Of a DNA stretch of 64,000 bases, positions 38,372 to 47,030 are shown piece by piece; the stretch's first letter is position 1; every line of letters begins with the position of its first letter. The notes below the pieces were generated by a model. That model was not told where the DNA came from, did no database searches, and worked only from the letters and a program-made list of their open reading frames with translations. The translations under genes were made by a program, and so were the position numbers. The DNA lies in assembly GCA_017616895.1 (NCBI GenBank), contig JAFZXE010000029.1, forward strand, positions 62,001-126,000, written 5' to 3'. This DNA comes from Bacteroidales bacterium (GTDB taxonomy: Bacteria; Bacteroidota; Bacteroidia; Bacteroidales; P3).

Positions 38372-39622
38372 ATGAAAAAAATCATCATCATAATTATTTC
38401 TGTTTTCGGTTTCCAATATGCCATCTGCCAGACGCTGACGTATCGGACATATATCGACTCGGTGCTGGCGAACAACCAGGCATACCGCGCAGAGCAACTG
38501 AACGTGCCAATGAGCGAGGCACAGCTGAAGGCGTCGCGGTCGATAGGGAACCCGTCGCTGAGCGTGGAATACGGCAATAACAGCGACTGGGGAATACAGA
38601 TGGGGCAGTCGCTGGACATAGGGTTATCGCAGCCGATAACCTTCGGAGTGGTGAAGGCACGGAAACTGGTGGCCCGCAACGAGGTGGCGATGGCCACCAG
38701 CAACCTGGAGGGTTACCTGCTGGAACTAAAAACGGAGGCCACGAAAGGATTTCTTGACGCACTGCTGGCACGCGACCTGGCCACAACGGCACAACAGACA
38801 TACGAACAGATGCTGCAACTGGCTGTGGGTGACAGCCTGAGGTTTGCGAAAGGAGACATCTCGGAACTGGACATGCTGCAGACGAGAATAGAGGCCCGCA
38901 TGGCACACCAAGACTATATGGCAAGCCAAGCGGAATACCGCAACGCGCTGGTGAGCCTCGACCAGATGGCCGGCAACCCACGGAAAGGCACGACAGCGGT
39001 GGCGGGAGAGATGAGGAACCCTGGAGGAGAATACAACATAGGAGAACTGACACGGCAGGCGATGGAAAGGCGACCCGACCTACAGAGCGCACGGCAGGCG
39101 GTGACGCTGGCGGAGAGCCAAGGGAAACTGACGAGGAGAGAACGGCTGCCAGAGGCGGAGTTGTCGCTGGGTGTGTCATTGAACTCGAGAGTCAGAAACG
39201 AAGAGGCGCCGGCGCCGGAGTTTATCGGCCACACAGCGGGATTGTCGCTGCCCCTACCCTTCTCGAACGCTAACAAAGGGAGCATACGCGCGGCACAGCT
39301 GAAGGCGCAGCAGGCGAAACTGCAAGAAGAGGCTACCGAGAAACAGGTGGAGAGCGAGATAATGCAGGCCTACAACCGATACCTGCTGGCGCAGAAGAAC
39401 GCCCAGACGTACACGGCAGAACTCATAGGCGATGCCGAAACGATAGTGCAGGGACGGATATACGCATACGAACGTGGAGAGACCTCGCTAATGGAGGTAA
39501 TCAACGCACAGCGTACATACAACGAAGTGAGGAAAAGCTACGCCGAGGCAATGCACGAATGTATGACGGCGTGGGTGGAACTGCTGAAATGCAGCGGGAC
39601 GATGGAATCGGTTGATTTCTGA
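38372..39622 (+). CDS. TolC-family outer-membrane channel (CzcC-like)
   Basis: 416-residue outer-membrane factor of the efflux system. Signal peptide IIIIIISVFGFQYAICQ is followed by two repeated helical-barrel halves; the conserved segments are SRSIGNPSLSVEYGNN, ELDMLQTRIEARMAHQDYMASQAEY, RPDLQSARQAVTLAESQGKLTRRERLP and RGETSLMEVINAQRTYNEVRKSYAEA. It ends the adaptor-pump-channel operon and starts 33 bp after the pump gene. The order adaptor, pump, channel differs from the channel-first order seen in some relatives. Confidence 0.93.
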   Translation: MKKIIIIIISVFGFQYAICQTLTYRTYIDSVLANNQAYRAEQLNVPMSEAQLKASRSIGNPSLSVEYGNNSDWGIQMGQSLDIGLSQPITFGVVKARKLVARNEVAMATSNLEGYLLELKTEATKGFLDALLARDLATTAQQTYEQMLQLAVGDSLRFAKGDISELDMLQTRIEARMAHQDYMASQAEYRNALVSLDQMAGNPRKGTTAVAGEMRNPGGEYNIGELTRQAMERRPDLQSARQAVTLAESQGKLTRRERLPEAELSLGVSLNSRVRNEEAPAPEFIGHTAGLSLPLPFSNANKGSIRAAQLKAQQAKLQEEATEKQVESEIMQAYNRYLLAQKNAQTYTAELIGDAETIVQGRIYAYERGETSLMEVINAQRTYNEVRKSYAEAMHECMTAWVELLKCSGTMESVDF

Positions 39623-39660
39623 ACGCCGACTGCAACCTTCATACAAACAAGACGGAACGA

Positions 39661-40089
39661 CTATCCACGGATGACCTTCCAGAAATCGAGCGGGAGGCAG
39701 ATGTTTTTGACATCAACGGCATCAGCGAATAGCGGAGCCACGTCGGACACTTTGTATCCCGCGATGCCGCAGCCGATGCGGGTGACGAGAAAGGTGAGTT
39801 CGGGATGTTGGCGGGCGAAGTCGATGAATCTTTTGATGTTGTCGCGCATTGCATCGATACCTTCCATGGTGGAGATTGCATAGCTCTGACCCTGAAGGCC
39901 ATCGCCCTGACCGAGAATTGCACCAAAAAGCTGCATGGCAGTGTAGGCAGCGCCGCCACCGTGCATGCCTGCGGCATTGCTGCCAAAGACGAATATCTGC
40001 CCTTTTTCGAGAGAGGTGATGCGGTCGGGAGTAATACGGCTATGATACTCGACGAGTTTGAGAAGGTTGGAATCGGAAGAGTTTTTCAT
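39661..40089 (-). CDS. Macrodomain-like conserved protein
   Basis: 142-residue cytoplasmic protein. The segment IFVFGSNAAGMHGGGAAYTAMQLFGA with GQGDGLQGQSYAISTMEG, then FLVTRIGCGIAGYKVSDVAPLF, is a conserved family known in bacteria and phages; its Gly-rich loops resemble those of macrodomains that bind ADP-ribose. Ligand and role are unproven. It runs convergent with the efflux operon and has its own TAACTTTG box 17 bp upstream. No neighbours appear functionally linked. Confidence 0.8.
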   Translation of the reverse strand: MKNSSDSNLLKLVEYHSRITPDRITSLEKGQIFVFGSNAAGMHGGGAAYTAMQLFGAILGQGDGLQGQSYAISTMEGIDAMRDNIKRFIDFARQHPELTFLVTRIGCGIAGYKVSDVAPLFADAVDVKNICLPLDFWKVIRG

Positions 40090-40105
40090 TGTGTGAATTT
40101 TTGTA

Positions 40106-40113
40106 CAAAGTTA
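40106..40113 (-). promoter_or_regulatory. Promoter -7 box (TAACTTTG)
   Basis: Consensus TAnnTTTG on the minus strand just upstream of the macrodomain-like gene. Confidence 0.5.
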
Positions 40114-40186
40114 CGAAGTATTTTGGAAATTGTAAATATTCCAAATAACAAAACCGAGAAGCCGTTTAGAAACCGAACGATTTTTG

Positions 40187-40409
40187 CCCCACCAACCTTC
40201 GTTCGTCCCCAATTTGTCCTAGGTCCGTCCCAATTGGTTGTAAACCGGCTCCTAGTTGTCTATTAGATTTCTCTTACTTGAGCCATTACATTTCTCCTAG
40301 TTGGCTCCTACATTTCTCTTATCTTAGTCTTACTTTAGTCTTAGTTGTTATGCACTTTTTGAGGAGGTAGAGAGCAGGTAGAAAGCAGGTAGAGAGCAGG
40401 TAGAAAGCA
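40187..40409. repeat. Long degenerate 11-bp periodic array
   Basis: From 40187 to 40352 about fifteen units ending in TCC, TCT or similar (for example TAGTTGGCTCC, TACATTTCTCT) keep an 11-bp register with one 12-bp slip. After a short break, 40366-40409 holds four near-exact units of GGTAGAGAGCA type. The 613-bp gap 40090-40702 has no gene that I can support. Confidence 0.75.
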
Positions 40410-40489
40410 CATGGAACCTAGATTGTGTATTTGAAGTTTTACAAACGGAGAATACAAGTGGAAAAAACAACGAGTATGAAAATTATTCG

Positions 40490-40497
40490 TATATTTG
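40490..40497 (+). promoter_or_regulatory. Promoter -7 box (TATATTTG)
   Basis: Consensus TAnnTTTG about 240 bp before the sigma factor gene. Just after it GTGTTAG (40502-40508) can pair with CTTAACAC (40528-40535), so the long leader may be structured. Confidence 0.45.
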
Positions 40498-40735
40498 CGG
40501 TGGTGTTAGAATCGTTTTCCATCTCCGCCTTAACACAAATCAATAGCACTTAAAGTCAACATATTACCACATAAGAAGAAAAAAAAGTTTATGTTGCGTG
40601 ACGGTTTTGGACTTTTTTTGCAACAAACTATATAGAGAAGGACAAAGAACACATGTAAAACGAATAGCACTTGGAGCACCACAATAGATACATGACACAG
40701 GGTTGAAACACGGAGGACAAAAAGAACAGGAATAC

Positions 40736-41212
40736 ATGGCGATGCTCGACAAGTGCCGAGGATTGATAGCAAGCCTATGTGTGGTACACCAAAACTATCT
40801 GGATGTAGATTATGACGACATACAACAAGACATACGGGCAAACCTATGGCTGAGCTACGGATCGTTCAAAGGCAAGAGCTCGCTGACAACATGGGTTTAT
40901 AAAGTTGCACTGAACACGATATATCTGCACTACAGGCGACAACGGTACCGGTTAAGAACCGAACCTCAGCCAACGGAAAATCTGAGCACGATAGCAGAAA
41001 AGAAAGACAACGAACTGACGGAACAATTGTATAAACTGATTGACCAACTGGAAACCGATGATAAGACAATAATCACGATGTATCTGGAGCAACTGACGCA
41101 GAAGGAGATTGGCGAAGTGCTAGGAATGAGCGAGGATGCGGTGAACTGCAGAATAAGAAGAATAAAAAAAAGACTGAAAGAACTGAACGACCATGACAAC
41201 GGAGAGAGATGA
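40736..41212 (+). CDS. ECF-type RNA polymerase sigma factor
   Basis: 158-residue sigma-70-family factor. Region 2 is CRGLIASLCVVHQNYLDVDYDDIQQDIRANLWLSYGSFKGKSSLTTWVYKVALNT and region 4 is LEQLTQKEIGEVLGMSEDAVNCRIRRIKKRLKEL. It would redirect RNA polymerase to a stress or envelope regulon. ATG at 40736 is chosen; a TTG at 40703 is a possible longer start. It overlaps the next gene by 20 bp, so that gene may encode its membrane-bound regulator, although that protein lacks a recognisable anti-sigma domain. Confidence 0.9.
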   Translation: MAMLDKCRGLIASLCVVHQNYLDVDYDDIQQDIRANLWLSYGSFKGKSSLTTWVYKVALNTIYLHYRRQRYRLRTEPQPTENLSTIAEKKDNELTEQLYKLIDQLETDDKTIITMYLEQLTQKEIGEVLGMSEDAVNCRIRRIKKRLKELNDHDNGER

Positions 41213-41798
41213 AATAGAAGAAATGTTTGCTGCGTATAAGCGGCAGAACGAAAGATTAGGGCGTCAAAGAGAACTCCTCCGCGAACCCCTGCAAAGGAAG
41301 CGTGGCGGAAGCCAGTTCAGACGGAAGGTGAGAGCGCTATGGCTGACGCTGGCGGCGGATGCGGTGCTGGCGGGGATGTTAGTGTGGCTTCTGTCTGCAC
41401 ATACATCGGACGGATTGGATGTGGCAGCGTTGGCGACGACAGGCGTGCTAATATTGGGGCACGTCGCAACAGTTATGTGGAGACTTGTCGAGCTGCGGAA
41501 GCACGACCCCGCAACAACTTGTCCAGAAGAAATGCTGAAGTTTCGCCTAAAGACAGAGGATAAACAAAATAAACCAGTTACGGTGTTGAGCCGAAAAGTG
41601 ACAATAGTGGCAGCGACAGTAGCATTACTGGCCATAAGTATTATTCCCGTGTATGAAGGCAGGACCATGTCGGGGATGCGTCTTGGCGAAAGAGCGGCAG
41701 TTATTGAAAATATTGACATCATGCTGGAAGGGCGCGGATTGGCGAGTGTTGGACACTGGCCAATGTTAAGCCGGGGTCTGTTTAACATTTTTAACTAA
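41193..41798 (+). CDS. Membrane protein of unknown function, possible anti-sigma factor
   Basis: 201-residue protein with a charged N-terminal cytoplasmic segment (MTTERDEIEEMFAAYKRQNERLGRQRELL) and three predicted membrane helices at about 49-67, 77-95 and 133-152. I recognise no family. Its 20-bp overlap with the ECF sigma gene and its membrane topology fit an anti-sigma factor that holds the sigma near the membrane; this is inference. It ends 2 bp before the next gene. Confidence 0.7.
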   Translation: MTTERDEIEEMFAAYKRQNERLGRQRELLREPLQRKRGGSQFRRKVRALWLTLAADAVLAGMLVWLLSAHTSDGLDVAALATTGVLILGHVATVMWRLVELRKHDPATTCPEEMLKFRLKTEDKQNKPVTVLSRKVTIVAATVALLAISIIPVYEGRTMSGMRLGERAAVIENIDIMLEGRGLASVGHWPMLSRGLFNIFN

Positions 41799-41800
41799 AA

Positions 41801-42328
41801 ATGATAATACGCAATAAAGTGAAAAAAGGTCTGACAATAGTTTACATTGCAGCAGCAATGGTGGCAGTCGGAGGAATATTGGCTATGCGACTTATTCCGA
41901 GGACGGTCCCGTATGAGCAGTGCAGCGAGGTGTATAAACGCTATCATTCGGTAGAAGGGGTGAACACTTCGTTTGTGAAGGACTATGAGCTGAACGACAC
42001 TATGAGGATAGATGTGACGTTTCTGGAAGCGACGACGGATTCGGCATGGGCGAGGCTGAAAGAGGACTTCGGTATATCGAGTTTGCCGGCGGAGTATGGC
42101 GAGTTTGACAGAGAGGCCGACGAGTACACGATAACATCATGGCGTGCGCCAAAAGATAACCCATACGGAACAATCGAGGAGTGTGGACCGAGGCCTGACG
42201 ACATAAGTACGGCAGTGTCGCACTACAGGAGGCAGGTGTGTGTGTTCCACACCAAAAACGAGGCGGAGCTGGATGCCGTATTGGCATATTTATTCAACAA
42301 GATTTCACCAAACACACCATCAATATGA
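41801..42328 (+). CDS. Membrane-anchored protein of unknown function
   Basis: 175-residue protein with one N-terminal membrane helix (IVYIAAAMVAVGGILAMRLI) and an exported domain containing VTFLEATTDSAWARLKEDFGI and DEYTITSWRAPKDNPYGTIEECG. The C-terminal part ends with HTKNEAELDAVLAYLFNKI. No known family is evident. It lies in a tight run with the sigma factor and starts 2 bp after the membrane protein gene; its TGA overlaps the ATG of the next gene. Confidence 0.75.
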   Translation: MIIRNKVKKGLTIVYIAAAMVAVGGILAMRLIPRTVPYEQCSEVYKRYHSVEGVNTSFVKDYELNDTMRIDVTFLEATTDSAWARLKEDFGISSLPAEYGEFDREADEYTITSWRAPKDNPYGTIEECGPRPDDISTAVSHYRRQVCVFHTKNEAELDAVLAYLFNKISPNTPSI

Positions 42329-42801
42329 AAAAGACTATTACCCGATTTGTGCTGACGGCAGTACTGATTGTAGTTGCGGTTGGCTGCCAAAAAGAAGAGT
42401 TTCTCGAACCCGAGCTACAGACGAATGTAGAGAGTAAGGCAGGATTGAGATATACGCTGTACTACACGGTAGATGGCGTATGGAATGACATGACCTACGG
42501 CAGCGATGCTGAATGGTATTGCTTCATGTCTGATATGACGGCGTTGGCTCGCGCAGGACATGTCATCACTTTGACGAACAAACACAGCCGGCCAAATCCA
42601 AACGGAGCTTTGGAAACGATAGTTTTTGATACCAGGATGGAGTCGGAGGCTATAGCATGGTGCAAGAAGATGAGCAACAGTGGATACACGGTATCAATTA
42701 GGTACTATGTGAACACCAAAATTTACCACTGCCTAGCGACGCGGCACAGGGGCAGTTTGGACCAAGCCTGCACACGGTTGACCCGGGTATCAAGGGGATA
42801 A
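42325..42801 (+). CDS. Lipoprotein of unknown function in sigma operon
   Basis: 158-residue lipoprotein; signal peptide ends VAVGCQKEEF with lipobox cysteine. The mature region, GLRYTLYYTVDGVWNDMTYGSDAEWYCF to RYYVNTKIYHCLATRHRG, is rich in Tyr, Thr and Cys and does not match a family I know. It begins in a 4-bp overlap with the upstream gene and is the last gene of the sigma operon. It may be a sensor or target of the sigma pathway, but nothing in the sequence proves it. Confidence 0.78.
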   Translation: MKKTITRFVLTAVLIVVAVGCQKEEFLEPELQTNVESKAGLRYTLYYTVDGVWNDMTYGSDAEWYCFMSDMTALARAGHVITLTNKHSRPNPNGALETIVFDTRMESEAIAWCKKMSNSGYTVSIRYYVNTKIYHCLATRHRGSLDQACTRLTRVSRG

Positions 42802-42825
42802 AAGTTTGGTTTTAGTCGTTTTTCG

Positions 42826-42833
42826 TATCTTTG
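42826..42833 (+). promoter_or_regulatory. Promoter -7 box (TATCTTTG)
   Basis: Consensus TAnnTTTG, with TTTG 17 bp upstream as a possible -33 element, about 22 bp before the polysaccharide deacetylase gene. Confidence 0.6.
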
Positions 42834-42854
42834 CAGCGTCAAATTTAGTGCAGG

Positions 42855-44174
42855 ATGCTGCTAATATACGCGCCAAAGATAACTAACAGACTCGGATACA
42901 CGCTGAACGTGATGTTCAGTCATATCCTGAGGACGGATTTCTCGTTGACCACGGATGCTGACACATTTGCGAAGCACGAGGGTGCTAAACTCGCCTATGG
43001 GCCTCGGCGGCCAGAAGAAGGAGTGCCATTTATAAAGGCGAAGGGTCTGCTATTTGAGACTAGTATAGCCGAGCAAGAGCTACGCCCATACAAAGAAGAA
43101 GGCGTAGCGAGGCTGTTTCCAATATACGACAGCAGTTCGGATATGCGATTTGACCCCTTTGCAGCGGCGTTCTATATGTTGACCCGCTACGAAGAGTACC
43201 TGCCGCACAGAACCGACGAGCACGGACGCTTTGTGGCGCAAGAGAGCGTTGCATACAGAGAAGAGTTTCTACACCAAGCTGTAGTAGATAGATGGGCACT
43301 GGAAGTCAGGGACATGATACTGAAATACTATCCTGACCTTGAGTTTGTTCCCCGCAAATACGAGTTTGTGGGAACGGTAGATATTGATGCCGCATACTGC
43401 TACAAAAATAAAGGTTTGGGACGTACGCTGATGGGAATAGGACGCGACCTGGTGAAAAAAGAATACCATGCCGAGTTAAACGAACGACTTAGGGTGCTAA
43501 GGGGGAAAGAAAGCGACCCGTTCGACACTTTTGACTACATACTCTCGTTTAAAAAACGCTACCGCGACCTACACCTAATATTTTTCGTGCTGCTGGGCGA
43601 CTATGGCATATATGACAAACCCATATCGTACCACAACAATGAATTTCAGGATTTGCTGAAACACCTATGTGACTATGCAAAAATGGGGATACACCCGTCG
43701 TACAACTCACTGACAACACCACATCTGATTGACATAGAAATAAAACGGTTGTCCGACATTCTGCATCGTCGCATCGTGCGCAGCCGTTTCCACTTCTTAA
43801 GGCTGCAGTTTCCACATTCGTACAGGTCGCTGATAAAGGCTGGCATAAAACACGACTATACTATGGGATATGCGGACACGCCTGGATACAGAGCAGGAAC
43901 CGCGACACCCTATCCGTTCTATGACCTGAGCAGGGATGAGGAGACGCAGCTGCTGATTCACCCATTTGTGCTGATGGATACAACTTTGCAGAAATATATG
44001 GCTCTGCCTCCAACCGAAGCTATTAGTGTAATCAAAAAACAGATAGACGAGGCGAGAGCTGTGGGAGGAGTGTTCAACAGTATCTGGCACAATCAGAACC
44101 TATGCGATTTATATGGCTGGGCGGGATGGCGAGAGGTGTATGAGGACATGATTGAGTATGGGATGAGTTTATAG
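42855..44174 (+). CDS. Polysaccharide deacetylase family protein (DUF7033-type)
   Basis: 439-residue cytoplasmic-looking protein with the NodB-like carbohydrate esterase fold in a divergent form. The metal-binding region is seen as GTVDIDAAYCY (Asp-x-Asp) and GIHPSYNS; the C-terminal catalytic region is SIWHNQNLCD. An N-terminal domain (DADTFAKHEGAKLAYGPR to EEYLPHRTDEHGRF) is typical of this Bacteroidetes family. It may deacetylate a surface polysaccharide. It precedes the KdsC-like gene and the type IX secretion cluster. Its TAG stop begins a heptamer array. Confidence 0.85.
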   Translation: MLLIYAPKITNRLGYTLNVMFSHILRTDFSLTTDADTFAKHEGAKLAYGPRRPEEGVPFIKAKGLLFETSIAEQELRPYKEEGVARLFPIYDSSSDMRFDPFAAAFYMLTRYEEYLPHRTDEHGRFVAQESVAYREEFLHQAVVDRWALEVRDMILKYYPDLEFVPRKYEFVGTVDIDAAYCYKNKGLGRTLMGIGRDLVKKEYHAELNERLRVLRGKESDPFDTFDYILSFKKRYRDLHLIFFVLLGDYGIYDKPISYHNNEFQDLLKHLCDYAKMGIHPSYNSLTTPHLIDIEIKRLSDILHRRIVRSRFHFLRLQFPHSYRSLIKAGIKHDYTMGYADTPGYRAGTATPYPFYDLSRDEETQLLIHPFVLMDTTLQKYMALPPTEAISVIKKQIDEARAVGGVFNSIWHNQNLCDLYGWAGWREVYEDMIEYGMSL

Positions 44175-44193
44175 TTTCCTAGTTTCAAGTTTT
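44172..44193 (+). repeat. Heptamer units overlapping deacetylase stop
   Basis: TAGTTTC starting at the stop codon, a second TAGTTTC after one extra base, then AAGTTTT fill the gap before the KdsC-like gene. Confidence 0.55.
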
Positions 44194-44210
44194 TAGCAAT
44201 TTACATCGGA

Positions 44211-44729
44211 ATGAACTACAAAACCAAATTACATGAGATAAAGGCTTTTGTCTTTGACTTCGACGGGGTCATGACCGACGGAGCCGTGTGGATGTATGGA
44301 GACAAAGAGGCAGTGCGTGCTGGAAATATAAAAGACGGATATGCAATCCAATATGCTGTCAAAAAAGGGTATATTGTGACGGTGATATCGGGTGCAACAT
44401 CGCTGAGTATAAACAACCGTATGGAGTCACTAGGAGTGCCGAAAATATACACGGGAGCGGCGAACAAGCTCGAGGTTTATAGACGGTTTATGACAGAATA
44501 CGGGCTGAAGCGTGAGGAGGTGCTTTTTATGGGAGACGACATACCCGATTACGAAGTTATGAAAGAGTCTGGCGTGAGCTGCTGTCCGTCAGATGCCGCA
44601 ACGGAGATAAAAGAAGTTGCTGACTACATATCGATATATGGTGGAGGTCAGGGATGTGTGAGAGACGTGATAGAACAGACATTAAGACTTCACGGCAACT
44701 GGTTTCATCCAGATGCGGTGAACTGGTAA
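44211..44729 (+). CDS. kdsC: 3-deoxy-manno-octulosonate-8-phosphatase (KdsC-like HAD)
   Basis: 172-residue HAD-type phosphatase, a tetramer without a cap domain. Motif I is AFVFDFDGVMTDG with the nucleophile Asp16 and Asp18, motif II VTVISGATSLS, and motif III/IV LFMGDDIPDYEVMKESGVSCCPSDAATEIKEVADYI. It removes phosphate from KDO-8-phosphate in lipopolysaccharide core synthesis, or from a related sugar acid; KdsC and sugar-specific homologues are hard to separate by sequence. It lies between the deacetylase and rlpA. Confidence 0.93.
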   Translation: MNYKTKLHEIKAFVFDFDGVMTDGAVWMYGDKEAVRAGNIKDGYAIQYAVKKGYIVTVISGATSLSINNRMESLGVPKIYTGAANKLEVYRRFMTEYGLKREEVLFMGDDIPDYEVMKESGVSCCPSDAATEIKEVADYISIYGGGQGCVRDVIEQTLRLHGNWFHPDAVNW

Positions 44730-44747
44730 ATAAGTGAAAAAACACAA

Positions 44748-45602
44748 ATGGAGAAAAAAAGCATCAGATTAAAACCCATGCCCGCCGTCCCAGTAAGATG
44801 GCTGCTTGTGACATTGGTGCTGTGTGTTGCGACATGGGATTCTGTTGCGCAGAATTTCTCAAGCGAAGACACCGTGACGGAATACACTGTGACTGCGACC
44901 TACTATGCTGACAAATTCGTTGGACGTAAGACTTCAAGTGGCGAAATATTCACTCAAGACAAATATACCGCTGCGCACCATACGATAAAGTTTGGAACGC
45001 TAGTTCTCGTAACCAACCAAAAAAACGGCAAACAAGTGATAGTCAAGGTGAACGACCGATGTCCTAGACGAGGCGTGATAGACTTGACCAGAAAAGGAAT
45101 TGGCGCAATAGGGATAAAGGGGTCTGGAAAGGCGACGATAAGGATTCTGCCCAAGTCGTACCAATACGCATGGGAGCACCAGGACGAAATACGGGATTTG
45201 GAAAGTGGTCGGCTAGTGCTGACAACGAGCGCAGAAGCAGCGACAGAAAACAAAACAACAGAGACAAACATCGGATTATCAGGTTCTGCCAACAAGTCGA
45301 TAGAAACAACCTCGCAGGGAAAGTCGAATACGGCTGAAAGGAAAGCTGTCTCGGACGCAAAAAAAGATGTTCCAACGAAATACGACCTGCTGCTGGCAAC
45401 AGGTGTGGCAAGAGCGCAAGCAGAGAAACAAATAAACAAACTGCCGATGCACCTGAGGGATAGCGTACTACAGTTGCCAGACCAAGTGAGCGGCAAATTG
45501 AAACTAATACTCGCACTAGGGACGAGCGAGAAAAAAGCAAAAGCCACCAAGCAAACACTGATGCGCAGTTTTCCGAATTGCCAAGTGATAGCATGCGAGT
45601 GA
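44748..45602 (+). CDS. rlpA: RlpA-like septal lytic transglycosylase
   Basis: 284-residue exported protein with signal peptide (WLLVTLVLCVATWDSVAQ) and a double-psi beta-barrel domain: TATYYADKFVGRKTSSGEIFTQDKYTAAHHTIKFGTLVLVTN with VKVNDRCPRRGVIDLTRKG, the catalytic region of RlpA. RlpA cuts glycan strands lacking stem peptides at the septum. A Ser/Thr-rich linker and a C-terminal region (KYDLLLATGVARAQAEKQ to FPNCQVIA) that resembles a SPOR-like domain follow; that reading is tentative. Confidence 0.9.
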   Translation: MEKKSIRLKPMPAVPVRWLLVTLVLCVATWDSVAQNFSSEDTVTEYTVTATYYADKFVGRKTSSGEIFTQDKYTAAHHTIKFGTLVLVTNQKNGKQVIVKVNDRCPRRGVIDLTRKGIGAIGIKGSGKATIRILPKSYQYAWEHQDEIRDLESGRLVLTTSAEAATENKTTETNIGLSGSANKSIETTSQGKSNTAERKAVSDAKKDVPTKYDLLLATGVARAQAEKQINKLPMHLRDSVLQLPDQVSGKLKLILALGTSEKKAKATKQTLMRSFPNCQVIACE

Positions 45603-45738
45603 CAAAAATGCGGCATAACAATCATTCCGAGTAAAAAAGTTGAATGTTACAGCATTTATAAATGAGTGATATTCACCTTTTTAACAAAGATTAATTGTTT
45701 TTTTTATAAAAAATCATTGTTTTACAAATATTTATTGT

Positions 45739-45746
45739 TATTTTTG
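45739..45746 (+). promoter_or_regulatory. porP promoter -7 box (TATTTTTG)
   Basis: Consensus TAnnTTTG with TTG 19 bp upstream (45717-45719) as the -33 element, inside an A/T-rich region. Likely drives the type IX secretion genes. Confidence 0.65.
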
Positions 45747-45766
45747 CACATTCAAAAAATTGTAGC

Positions 45767-45804
45767 CTCTCCGTAGTGGAGAGCACTTGCGTGTAGATAC
45801 GCAA
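45767..45804 (+). promoter_or_regulatory. Two hairpins in porP leader
   Basis: CTCTCC-GTAGT-GGAGAG (45767-45783) and TTGCGT-N6-ACGCAA (45787-45804) are perfect 6-bp stems in tandem, between the promoter and the GTG start. They may stabilise the mRNA or regulate translation. Confidence 0.6.
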
Positions 45805-45837
45805 CACTTACTGGAACGCACAAATAACACAAACGAC

Positions 45838-46866
45838 GTGAAGAGCAGCCTAACAAAAATCATAACGATAGCCATAGTACTTATTGGCGTGTCATATTCA
45901 GCGTCGGCCCAGCAAGAGGCACAGTTTACGCAATACATGTTCAACCGACTATCGTACAACCCTGCCTATGCCGGTAGTTCCGGATCGATATGCGCAATGC
46001 TGCTCTATCGCAACCAATGGTTGGGGCTGAAACTTGACAAACCCGTTGCAAGCGAACAGTATAGGGCCGGCTCGACGCCATCAGACTACCTTTTCTCATT
46101 CGATATGCCTGTGAAATTCCTGCATGGAGGTATCGGATTGACGGTATATGCCGAGACCATCGGATACAACAGAGCGATATCGGCCAGCATTGACTATGCG
46201 TTTAGGATGTACTGGGGCCCAGGAAACCTGTCGGCAGCAATTGAGGCGAACCTGTTTAACAGCACGCTTGACTACTCGCAGTTGGTAGGTTCTGACGACT
46301 TCACGGGCAATTACTACGAACCAGTGCAATCCGCGGGAGACCCTCTGCTGGCTCAAAGCGACAAGCAGTCGGATTTCCTGTTCGACATATCGACTGGTTT
46401 GTATTACCAGATACCTGGAACGTTCTATGTCGGTTTGTCGGCAAAGAACCTGCTGGCTTCGAAGAGCGAGACGCTTAACTACCAAAATTCAAGGGTTTTC
46501 TACCTGCATGGCGGATACGAGTTTGTGTTCCCTTCGAACCCCTCATTCAAGCTGAAACCGTCGGCATTGGTAAAGACTGCGAATTTCTCGGTGTTTCAAG
46601 CTGATGTTTCATGCCTGCTGGATTATCAAGGTACGGTTTGGGGCGGTCTCAGCTACCGCATCTTCGATGCCGTATCAATCTTGGCCGGTGTGCAATGGAA
46701 AAAGCTTCAGGTGGGTTTGGCCTACGACCTGACAACCACTCGTCTTGGAACTTTCAAGTCGGGACGCAGTGCGGGTTCAATAGAAATATACCTGAAATAC
46801 TGCTTCAAGGTTATAATACCTCAAAAGAAACCGTCTGTATATCGTAATACTAGATACCTGTTATAA
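45838..46866 (+). CDS. porP: Type IX secretion PorP/SprF family outer-membrane protein
   Basis: 342-residue outer-membrane beta-barrel of the PorP/SprF family, which links the type IX secretion machine to the cell surface and in gliding species supports adhesin export. Start is GTG at 45838, giving signal peptide KIITIAIVLIGVSYSASA; a TTG at 45787 would fall inside a leader hairpin. The family opening QEAQFTQYMFNRLSYNPAYAGSS and YRNQWLGL are conserved, and the protein ends with barrel strands such as AGSIEIYLKYCF. gldK follows after 164 bp. Confidence 0.95.
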   Translation: MKSSLTKIITIAIVLIGVSYSASAQQEAQFTQYMFNRLSYNPAYAGSSGSICAMLLYRNQWLGLKLDKPVASEQYRAGSTPSDYLFSFDMPVKFLHGGIGLTVYAETIGYNRAISASIDYAFRMYWGPGNLSAAIEANLFNSTLDYSQLVGSDDFTGNYYEPVQSAGDPLLAQSDKQSDFLFDISTGLYYQIPGTFYVGLSAKNLLASKSETLNYQNSRVFYLHGGYEFVFPSNPSFKLKPSALVKTANFSVFQADVSCLLDYQGTVWGGLSYRIFDAVSILAGVQWKKLQVGLAYDLTTTRLGTFKSGRSAGSIEIYLKYCFKVIIPQKKPSVYRNTRYLL

Positions 46867-47030
46867 CGGGAACCGTCGTTAACAAAAAATTAAAGAATCT
46901 GTTAAAGGATACTAAAAGAAACGCCTGTCAGTAACATTTTTAACAAACTGACGTTAAAAACCAAGAAAAGGCGAAGAAAAAAAAACGCCAGAGACAAAAA
47001 TAGTCATTGAAAAATATAAAGAAAGACAAT

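Noticed and set aside
40187-40409. Possible CRISPR array
   Set aside because: Units are 11 bp, contiguous and degenerate, without spacer-repeat structure or cas genes nearby.
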